DNA of 64,000 bases, taken from assembly GCA_029059705.1 (NCBI GenBank), contig JAIDVM010000017.1, positions 1-64,000 on the forward strand. The letters run 5' to 3'. The position numbers were made by a program, and so were the translations under genes. Of this stretch, positions 56,690 to 64,000 are shown piece by piece. This DNA is from Clostridia bacterium (GTDB lineage Bacteria; Bacillota; Clostridia; Christensenellales; Borkfalkiaceae). Each line of letters begins with the position of its first letter. The stretch's first letter is position 1. The notes under the pieces are model-generated. The model was not told the origin of the DNA. It did not search any database and worked only from the letters and a program-made list of their open reading frames with translations.

Positions 56690-58696
56690 ATGCAGCTAAC
56701 CGATTTAAAGTTCGTGTCGGAAAAACGCGCGCGCGACTTCAATAAACTCAATATATATACGGTCGAAGACCTCGTCCGCCACTTCCCGCGCGACTATCTC
56801 GATTTGCGGCACGTCACGCTTTTAAAGGACGCCTACCACAACGATTACATACTCACCGCGGCGGAAGTTATGAACGTTGAAGTCAACCGCTACGCCCGCC
56901 GCCCGTTTGTAAAAGCTTACTGCGCGCAGGGGCAAAGCGTGTTCACCGCAATCTGGTTCAATCAGCCTTACGTTGCCGAAAAGCTCCGCAGCGGCTCTTA
57001 CCTTTTTTACGGCAGGGTGCAAAACCGCTACGGCTTCGGTTGCCAAATGGTCAACCCCACTTTCGAGCGCGCAGACAAAAATTCTAACCTTAAAGGTATA
57101 ATCCCCGTTTATTCGCTTTCGGGCAGTTTAACGCAGGGAGTGGTGCGCACGGCAATCCGTCAGGCGCTTAAAAAAGTGCGCTTATCCAGCCATATCCCCG
57201 CCCCAATCGCGCAAAAATACTCGTTAATGCCCCTTTACGAAGCGTATGACAAAGTCCATTGCCCCCAAACGGCGGAGGACGTGCGCGAGGGTGCAAAGCG
57301 AATTGCGTTAGAGGAATATTTCCTTTTAATTTCCGCATTCAAGGTAATAAAGGGCGGGCGTGACGAGGCGCGCTTAAATAAATATTCCGTAACCGAAACC
57401 GACGTGCAAAGCTTTGTTTCCCGCTTTCCCTTTGAGTTCACCGAAGGTCAAAAATGCGCGGTAAACGATATTTTTTCCGCCCTTCATTCCCCGCACAAAA
57501 TGAACATGCTGTTGCAGGGCGACGTGGGCAGCGGCAAAACGGCGGTTGCGTTGACTGCCATATATATGGCGGTTAAGTCTGGTTATCAGGCGGCAATGAT
57601 AGCCCCCACCGAGGTTTTGGCGCAACAAAACGCGGCGCTTGTTAAAAGGTATTTCCCCGATTATAAGGTTCAAACCTTAACGGGCTCCACGCCCGCCGCC
57701 GAAAAAAAGCGGATTAAAAATGATTTATCAAACGGCGAAATAAACGTCGTCTGCGGCACCCACGCCGTAATTCAAAGCGACGTTCAATTTAAAAACTTAG
57801 CGCTCGCCGTGTGCGACGAGCAGCACCGCTTCGGCGTTGCTCAGCGCGCGTCTTTAAGCGAAAAAGGCGAAGGCTGCGACGTTTTGGTAATGTCCGCAAC
57901 GCCCATACCGCGCACGCTTTCTTTGATTTTTTACGGCGACTTAACCCTTGCCACCATAAAGGATAAACCCCGTTCGCGGCAGGATATATCCACCTCAATC
58001 ATTCCCGAACGCAAGTATGCCGACATGCTCGATTACGTTAAAAAGCAGGCAAAGGAGGGTAACCGCACTTACTTCGTCTGCCCCAAAATCGAAGGCGACG
58101 ACGAGGGTACGGTTATGTCCGTAACCGAGCTTTACGAAGATTTAAAGGCAAAAATGCCGTCCGTCAAAATCGCATTAATGCACGGCAAAATGAAGGATAA
58201 GGAAAAGAACGAAATCATGTCCGCCTTCAAACGCGGCGATTTCGACTGCCTCGTTTCCACCACGGTAATAGAGGTCGGCGTGGACGTGCCCGAAGCCACC
58301 ACCATGATAATTTACAACGCCGAACGCTTCGGGCTTTCGCAGCTCCACCAGCTCCGCGGCAGAGTGGGCAGGGGCGACAAAAAGAGTTATTGCTTTTTGC
58401 TTATGGGCACCGACAGCGAGGAGGCGCGCGAGCGTTTAAGCGTAATCAAAAACAATTCCGACGGCTTTGAAATTGCCGAAGCCGACCTGCAAATGCGCGG
58501 CGGCGGCGACTTTATGGGCACCCGCCAAAGCGGCAGAATTTTATCCGAACTCAAAAACTTAAAATTCCCCGTCGAAACGGTTTTTACCGCCAAGGCGATT
58601 TCCGACGAAGCCTTTTCGGGCGCGTACAACGTGGAACTTTTGGCTAAAATCGCCGCCGAAAAGTATGAAAGTTTAAAGGACGTAACCTTAAATTAG
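56690..58696 (+). CDS. recG: ATP-dependent DNA helicase RecG
   Basis: 668 aa; 'LLQGDVGSGKTAVALTA', 'DEQHRFGVAQR', 'QLRGRVGRGDKKSYCFL'. Confidence 0.97.
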   Translation: MQLTDLKFVSEKRARDFNKLNIYTVEDLVRHFPRDYLDLRHVTLLKDAYHNDYILTAAEVMNVEVNRYARRPFVKAYCAQGQSVFTAIWFNQPYVAEKLRSGSYLFYGRVQNRYGFGCQMVNPTFERADKNSNLKGIIPVYSLSGSLTQGVVRTAIRQALKKVRLSSHIPAPIAQKYSLMPLYEAYDKVHCPQTAEDVREGAKRIALEEYFLLISAFKVIKGGRDEARLNKYSVTETDVQSFVSRFPFEFTEGQKCAVNDIFSALHSPHKMNMLLQGDVGSGKTAVALTAIYMAVKSGYQAAMIAPTEVLAQQNAALVKRYFPDYKVQTLTGSTPAAEKKRIKNDLSNGEINVVCGTHAVIQSDVQFKNLALAVCDEQHRFGVAQRASLSEKGEGCDVLVMSATPIPRTLSLIFYGDLTLATIKDKPRSRQDISTSIIPERKYADMLDYVKKQAKEGNRTYFVCPKIEGDDEGTVMSVTELYEDLKAKMPSVKIALMHGKMKDKEKNEIMSAFKRGDFDCLVSTTVIEVGVDVPEATTMIIYNAERFGLSQLHQLRGRVGRGDKKSYCFLLMGTDSEEARERLSVIKNNSDGFEIAEADLQMRGGGDFMGTRQSGRILSELKNLKFPVETVFTAKAISDEAFSGAYNVELLAKIAAEKYESLKDVTLN

Positions 58697-58890
58697 CCTG
58701 AAATTCGTTTGACAATTGAAAATTACTTTGATAAAATAGCTTTTGCGCGCTTAGTATGGCTTATCGTATTCGGCGTGCGGAAGCTATTTCTATATAATAA
58801 TAACTCGCTTATCCCCCAAACCGCTTTAAGGGTAGCGGTAAAGGTGAATATTCCACAGGAGCAATCCGAGTAAAACAAGGAGGAACTTAA

Positions 58891-59265
58891 ATGCCCACGA
58901 TTAACCAGCTTATAAGAAACGGCAGAGAAAGACAGGTTTATAAGAGCAAGTCGCCCATTTTGGACAACTGCCCTCAAAAGCGCGGCGTATGCCTTTCGGT
59001 TACTACGACGACGCCCAAAAAGCCTAACTCGGCAATAAGAAAAATCGCAAGGGTAAGATTGACCAACAAGCAGGAAGGTACCGTTTACATTCCCGGCGAA
59101 GGTCACAATCTTCAGGAGCACTCGTCCGTACTCATCAGAGGCGGCCGTGTTAAGGACTTGCCCGGCGTTCGTTATCACATTATCCGCGGCGCACTCGATA
59201 CCGCAGGCGTTTCCAAGCGCATGCAGGCGCGTTCGCGTTACGGCGCTAAAAAACCCAAGTCATAA
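58891..59265 (+). CDS. rpsL: 30S ribosomal protein S12
   Basis: 124 aa; '[13 protein letters not shown]', '[20 protein letters not shown]'. Confidence 0.98.
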   Translation: MPTINQLIRNGRERQVYKSKSPILDNCPQKRGVCLSVTTTTPKKPNSAIRKIARVRLTNKQEGTVYIPGEGHNLQEHSSVLIRGGRVKDLPGVRYHIIRGALDTAGVSKRMQARSRYGAKKPKS

Positions 59266-59269
59266 TTAA

Positions 59270-59406
59270 GGCACGGTTTATAAACTTCGCAATACTGTGT
59301 TGCGTTCCGCTCCGCCTCAGTCACGTACTTCCGTGTACGCTCCTTCGGTGGTGCTCGCGCGCCTTGTCTTGCTTGTTTCTAAACCGCGGGAAGTATCGCT
59401 CCCGCA
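59270..59406 (+). repeat. Covarying structured intergenic repeat, copy D
   Basis: CGGTTTATAAAC...GTTTCTAAACCG; CCGCC/GGTGG; CGTAC-TTCCGT-GTACG; GCGGGA...TCCCGC. Confidence 0.8.
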
Positions 59407-59598
59407 ACGGAGCAGACAAATTAACAAAAAAGATGCAACGTTACGTTGCCCTACTTGTTTCGGAATTTATTTACCCTTACCGATAAAAGTAGGCAGTATT
59501 CGCGGAAACCCGCGGAGAAGTTACGCTACCGCGTTTTGCGGCAAGCGTTAGCTTATTTAAGGTAAACCCTTAAAACAAAAAAATAGGAGGATAAAATT

Positions 59599-60069
59599 AT
59601 GCCCAGAAGAGGCGGCGTTCCCAAGAGGGACGTATTACCCGACCCCGTGTATAATTCAAAGGTTGTAACCAAACTCGTCAACCAGATTATGTACGACGGC
59701 AAGCGCGGAACGGCACAAAACATCGTTTACGACGCTTTCAATATAATGAGTGAAAAACTCGGCAAAGACGCAATGGAAATCTTCGAACAGGCAATGAACA
59801 ACATCATGCCCGTGCTCGAAGTAAAAGCAAGGAGAGTAGGCGGCGCCAACTATCAGGTTCCCATCGAAATCAGACCCGAAAGACGCCAGACGCTTGCAAT
59901 CCGCTGGCTTGTCATTTCCACCCGCAAGAGAAGCGAACGCGAAATGAGCCAAAAGCTCGCGGCGGAACTTATGGACGCTTATAACAACGCGGGCGGCGCT
60001 GTCAAGAAAAAGGAAGACACGCACAGAATGGCAGAAGCGAACAAGGCTTTCGCGCACTTCCGTTTTTAA
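59599..60069 (+). CDS. rpsG: 30S ribosomal protein S7
   Basis: 156 aa; '[31 protein letters not shown]'. Confidence 0.98.
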   Translation: MPRRGGVPKRDVLPDPVYNSKVVTKLVNQIMYDGKRGTAQNIVYDAFNIMSEKLGKDAMEIFEQAMNNIMPVLEVKARRVGGANYQVPIEIRPERRQTLAIRWLVISTRKRSEREMSQKLAAELMDAYNNAGGAVKKKEDTHRMAEANKAFAHFRF

Positions 60070-60079
60070 GAGGTAACTT

Positions 60080-62185
60080 ATGGCAAGAGAATACGACTTA
60101 TTGCATACGAGAAACATCGGTATTATGGCGCACATCGACGCCGGTAAAACTACCACTACCGAACGTATTCTGTACTATACCGGTATAAACCACAAAATCG
60201 GCGAAACGCACGACGGCTCCGCAACCATGGACTGGATGGTGCAGGAACAGGAGCGCGGCATAACCATTACGTCCGCGGCAACAACCTGCCATTGGACGAG
60301 AAGCGGACACGCCAAGAGCGACGAGTGCAGAATAAACATCATCGACACCCCGGGACACGTTGACTTCACCGTAGAGGTAGAGCGCTCGCTGCGCGTACTC
60401 GACGGCGCCGTTGCAACGTTCTGCGCAAAGGGCGGCGTTGAACCGCAGTCCGAAACCGTTTGGCGTCAGGCGGACAAGTATAAAGTACCCCGCATAGCAT
60501 ACGTCAACAAAATGGACATCAACGGCGCAAACTTCCCACGCGCCGTGCAGATGATGAAGGAAAGGCTCAACGCCAATCCCGTTCCCATCGAACTCCCCAT
60601 CGGCAAGGAAGACACATTTAAAGGCATAGTCGACCTCGTTGAAATGAATGCTGAAATTTACGACAGCGAAGACGGCAAGCAGTACCACAAGGCGGAAATC
60701 CCCGCGGACATGCTTGCGGCTGCCGAAGAAGCGCACATGGCGGTTATGGAAGCGGCGGCAGAAGGAGACGACGAACTTATGGAAAAGTTCCTCGAAACCA
60801 TGGAGCTCACCCCCGACGAAATAAGAAAGGGTTTAAGGGCTGCTACCATCGCAATGAAATGCACCCCCGTGCTCTGCGGTTCGTCCTATAAAAACAAGGG
60901 CGTTCAGATGCTTCTGGACGCGGTAATCGATTACCTTCCTTCCCCCGTTGACGTTGCGCATGTTACAGGCGTTAACCCCGACACCGGCAAGGAAGAAGTA
61001 AGAGAAACTTCCGACGACGAACCTTTCGCGGGACTTGCTTTTAAAATCGCAACCGACCCGTTTGTAGGTCGTCTTGCTTATTTCAGAGCATATTCGGGCG
61101 TTTTGGACGCAGGCTCTTACTGCTACAACTCCACTAAGGGTAAAAAGGAACGCGTAGGCCGTTTGGTGCAGATGCACGCAAACACCCGTACCGAAATCCC
61201 CAAGGTTTATTCAGGCGATATCTGCGCAATCGTAGGCTTAAAGGACACCACCACGGGCGACACGCTTTGCGACGAAGCGCACCCCATTATCCTTGAACAA
61301 ATGACGTTCTCCGACCCCGTTATCCAGCTCTCGATTGAGCCTAAAACGAAGGCGGGACAGGAAAAGATGACCCTCGCTTTAATCAAGCTCGCAGAGGAAG
61401 ACCCCACGTTCAAAACGTACACCGACCAGGAAACGGGGCAAACCATTATCGCGGGCATGGGCGAGCTGCACCTCGACATTATCGTCGACAGACTTCTCCG
61501 CGAATTCAAGGTAGAAGCAAACGTCGGCGCGCCTCAGGTTGCTTACAGAGAAACTATCCGTCAGGCGGTTGACTGCGAAGGCATGTACAAGCGTCAGTCG
61601 GGCGGTAAAGGTCAATACGGTCATTGCAAACTTCACATGATTCCCGGCGAGCCCGGCTCGGGTTACTCCTTCGAGGATTTAACCGTCGGCGGCTCTATTC
61701 CCAAGGAATTTATTCCCGCAATCGATAAGGGTATCCGCGGCGCGGCTAAAAACGGCTTCCTCGCGGGTTACGAAGTCGTTGACTTTAAAATTCAGGTTTA
61801 CGACGGAAGCTATCACGAAGTCGACTCTTCCGAAATGGCGTTCCAGATTGCAGGCTCCATGGGCTTTAAGGACGGTATGGCAAAGGCTAAGGCAGTCCTT
61901 CTCGAACCCATAATGAAGGTTGAAGTCATCACACCCGACGACTATTTCGGCGATATAATGGGCAACGTAACCGCACGCCGCGGCACGATTGTTTCCACCG
62001 ACGACAGAGCGGGCGCAAAGGTTGTAGACGCCGAAGTTCCCCTTTCCGAAATGTTCGGTTATGCAACCGACCTCCGTTCGAGAACTCAGGGACGCGGACA
62101 GTTCACCATGCAGTTCGACCACTACGCCGAAGTTCCCAAATCGGTAGCCGAAAAAGTTATCGGCGAACGCGCTAAAAAGAACTAA
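60080..62185 (+). CDS. fusA: Elongation factor G
   Basis: 701 aa; '[24 protein letters not shown]'. Confidence 0.99.
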   Translation: MAREYDLLHTRNIGIMAHIDAGKTTTTERILYYTGINHKIGETHDGSATMDWMVQEQERGITITSAATTCHWTRSGHAKSDECRINIIDTPGHVDFTVEVERSLRVLDGAVATFCAKGGVEPQSETVWRQADKYKVPRIAYVNKMDINGANFPRAVQMMKERLNANPVPIELPIGKEDTFKGIVDLVEMNAEIYDSEDGKQYHKAEIPADMLAAAEEAHMAVMEAAAEGDDELMEKFLETMELTPDEIRKGLRAATIAMKCTPVLCGSSYKNKGVQMLLDAVIDYLPSPVDVAHVTGVNPDTGKEEVRETSDDEPFAGLAFKIATDPFVGRLAYFRAYSGVLDAGSYCYNSTKGKKERVGRLVQMHANTRTEIPKVYSGDICAIVGLKDTTTGDTLCDEAHPIILEQMTFSDPVIQLSIEPKTKAGQEKMTLALIKLAEEDPTFKTYTDQETGQTIIAGMGELHLDIIVDRLLREFKVEANVGAPQVAYRETIRQAVDCEGMYKRQSGGKGQYGHCKLHMIPGEPGSGYSFEDLTVGGSIPKEFIPAIDKGIRGAAKNGFLAGYEVVDFKIQVYDGSYHEVDSSEMAFQIAGSMGFKDGMAKAKAVLLEPIMKVEVITPDDYFGDIMGNVTARRGTIVSTDDRAGAKVVDAEVPLSEMFGYATDLRSRTQGRGQFTMQFDHYAEVPKSVAEKVIGERAKKN

Positions 62186-62232
62186 AACGCGTTTAAACGC
62201 ACAAATTTTTCAAAAATTTCGCTTTATTTTAA

Positions 62233-62261
62233 TTGTCTTTTTAATATTTTTCATATATAAT
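62233..62261 (+). promoter_or_regulatory. tuf promoter
   Basis: TTGTCT (62233-62238), N17, TATAAT (62256-62261). Confidence 0.7.
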
Positions 62262-62301
62262 AAAGGCAACGCAAAAAAAGCGTGCATCAGCAGCGCTGCC
62301 A

Positions 62302-62332
62302 AGTGTCATTCCGAGCGTCAGTGAAGAATCTC
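62302..62332. repeat. Short dispersed repeat
   Basis: GTGTCATTCCGAGCGTCAGTGAAGAATCT. Confidence 0.65.
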
Positions 62333-62356
62333 ATAGGCAGAACCAATCAATAATGA

Positions 62357-62402
62357 TAGATAGCTGCGACGCGCCTTACGGCGCGGAAGTTATCATTTTT
62401 AT
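62357..62402 (+). terminator. Terminator-like hairpin in tuf leader
   Basis: GATAGCT-gcga-CGCGCC-ttac-GGCGCG-ga-AGTTATC then ATTTTTAT; between promoter and tuf ATG. Confidence 0.6.
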
Positions 62403-62431
62403 AAAAAAAATATAAATTAGGAGAAACAAAA

Positions 62432-63643
62432 ATGGCAAAGGCTAAGTACGACAACAGCAAGCCCCACGTTAACATCGGCACAATCGGCCACGTTGACCAC
62501 GGCAAGACCACTCTGACCGCAGCTATCACAATGGTTATGGCATGCAAAGGTCAGGCTGCAAAAATGAAATACGACGAGATTGATAAGGCTCCCGAAGAGA
62601 AGGCTCGTGGTATAACAATTAACACCGCACACGTTGAATATCAGACCGAAAAGCGTCACTACGCGCACGTTGACTGCCCGGGACACGCAGACTACGTTAA
62701 AAACATGATTACGGGTGCCGCTCAGATGGACGGCGCTATCCTCGTAGTTGCTGCAACCGACGGTCCCATGCCCCAGACCAGAGAGCACATCTTGCTTTCC
62801 CGTCAGGTAGGCGTTCCTTACATCGTAGTATTCCTTAACAAGTGCGACCAGATGGACGACCCCGAACTTTTGGAGCTCGTTGAAATGGAAATCACCGATA
62901 CTCTTGAAGCACAGGGCTTCAAAAACAGCCCCATCATCAGAGGCTCGGCTCTTAAAGCTCTTGAAAAAGCATCTTCCGGCGCTCCCGATGCAGAAGTTCT
63001 TGCGGCTCCCGAATGCAAACCCATTCTCGACCTCATGGACACCATCGACAGCTTCATTCCCACCCCCGAAAGAGATACGGCTAAGCCCTTCCTCCTTCCC
63101 GTGGAAGACGTATTTACCATCTCCGGCCGCGGCACCGTTGCAACCGGTAGAGTAGAAAGAGGCACCGCGCACGTAGGCGACCCCGCTGAAATCGTAGGAC
63201 TTATCGAAAAGCCCGTCGGCACGACCATCACCGGTCTTGAAATGTTCCACAAGAGCGTTGACGAAGCTATCGCAGGCTTCAACGTAGGCGCGCTTCTCCG
63301 CGGTATCGACAGAAAGGGTATCGAAAAGGGACAGGTTCTTGCTAAGCCCGGCACCGTAAAAACCGCAACCAAGTTCACCGCTCAGGTTTACGTTCTTAAG
63401 GCAGACGAAGGCGGCCGCCACACTCCTTTCTTCAACCACTATCGTCCTCAGTTCTTCATCAGAACGACCGACGTAACCGGTTCCATCGAGCTTCCCGCAG
63501 GCGTAGAAATGGTTATGCCCGGCGACAACGTAGAAATTTCCGTTGAGCTCATCAAACCCGTAGCAGTAGAAGAAAAGCTCCGTTTCGCTATCCGCGAAGG
63601 CGGCAGAACCGTTGGCTCCGGCACGGTTGTAAAAGTTCTTTAA
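62432..63643 (+). CDS. tuf: Elongation factor Tu
   Basis: 403 aa; '[24 protein letters not shown]'. Confidence 0.99.
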   Translation: MAKAKYDNSKPHVNIGTIGHVDHGKTTLTAAITMVMACKGQAAKMKYDEIDKAPEEKARGITINTAHVEYQTEKRHYAHVDCPGHADYVKNMITGAAQMDGAILVVAATDGPMPQTREHILLSRQVGVPYIVVFLNKCDQMDDPELLELVEMEITDTLEAQGFKNSPIIRGSALKALEKASSGAPDAEVLAAPECKPILDLMDTIDSFIPTPERDTAKPFLLPVEDVFTISGRGTVATGRVERGTAHVGDPAEIVGLIEKPVGTTITGLEMFHKSVDEAIAGFNVGALLRGIDRKGIEKGQVLAKPGTVKTATKFTAQVYVLKADEGGRHTPFFNHYRPQFFIRTTDVTGSIELPAGVEMVMPGDNVEISVELIKPVAVEEKLRFAIREGGRTVGSGTVVKVL

Positions 63644-63668
63644 TTTAATAAAATAATTCGAAACAAAA

Positions 63669-63700
63669 AACCCGCGCTTTCACAGCGCGGGTTGCTTTTT
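63669..63700 (+). terminator. Intrinsic terminator after tuf
   Basis: AACCCGCGCT-ttcac-AGCGCGGGTT then GCTTTTTTATTTT. Confidence 0.85.
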
Positions 63701-63795
63701 TATTTTCCGCATAAAATTTTATATAATTTAATAAAGTATAAAGCGACGCAAAAACGCAAAATTTTACATAATTTTCAAAAATTTTTCATAATCCA

Positions 63796-63824
63796 TTGAC
63801 GGTTCAGTCCGTATATGATATAAT
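63796..63824 (+). promoter_or_regulatory. Promoter for the terminal zinc-ribbon gene
   Basis: TTGACG (63796-63801), N17, TATAAT (63819-63824). Confidence 0.7.
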
Positions 63825-63935
63825 AATTACGTAACATATTCAAAAATTAACCCCCATGGGGGTTATCATTGTCTTACGACAATGATAAAATGCTTTAATT
63901 GTTTGTTACATAAAAATGAAATAAGGAGAGAAAAA

Positions 63936-64000
63936 ATGTTTTGTAAAAACTGTGGCAGTGAAATCAACGACAACGCCGTCGTTTGCCCCAAATGCGGAGT
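63936..64000 (+). CDS. Zinc-ribbon domain protein, truncated by window end
   Basis: AAGGAGAG SD; 'MFCKNCGSEINDNAVVCPKCG...'. Confidence 0.75.
   Translation, partial: MFCKNCGSEINDNAVVCPKCG

Noticed and set aside
59297-59551. 84-aa ORF between rpsL and rpsG
   Set aside because: Formed by the structured repeat and hairpins; no SD or recognisable protein features.
1-64000. CRISPR array, tRNA/rRNA, prophage or transposase genes
   Set aside because: No regularly spaced direct repeats, cloverleaf sequences or transposase/phage proteins were recognised; the repeats seen are dispersed.

Overview
Chromosomal window, probably from a Bacillota/Clostridia-like bacterium (inferred from gene order and family content). 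It holds mostly housekeeping genes: glpK, nrdD/nrdG, dut, ROK glucokinase, rex, an oversized RND pump, an NSS transporter, glyA, an FMN riboswitch with a RibU-like ECF gene, tsaE/tsaB/rimI, a Mur ligase with ddl, icd, a PdxR-like/ECF divergent pair, corA, yicC-gmk-rpoZ-priA-def-fmt-rsmB-rlmN-rpe, rpmB/yloU/fakA/recG, and rpsL-rpsG-fusA-tuf. I found no CRISPR array, prophage, rRNA or tRNA. The most interesting material is intergenic: (1) a roughly 140-bp repeat in four copies, each just 3' of a stop codon, with three helices supported by compensatory changes between copies; (2) a putative corA leader with a 13-codon ORF and mutually exclusive antiterminator/terminator hairpins; (3) a multi-hairpin dispersed element in three size variants, two ending directly before GTGA; (4) several genes whose -10 box lies 6-9 nt before the ATG with no Shine-Dalgarno (leaderless candidates); (5) operator palindromes fitted inside promoters next to XRE or ribbon-helix-helix regulators; (6) unlisted small ORFs, including a 22-aa SpoVM-like gene in the expected syntenic position. 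All calls are by eye. No search, alignment or folding software was run.
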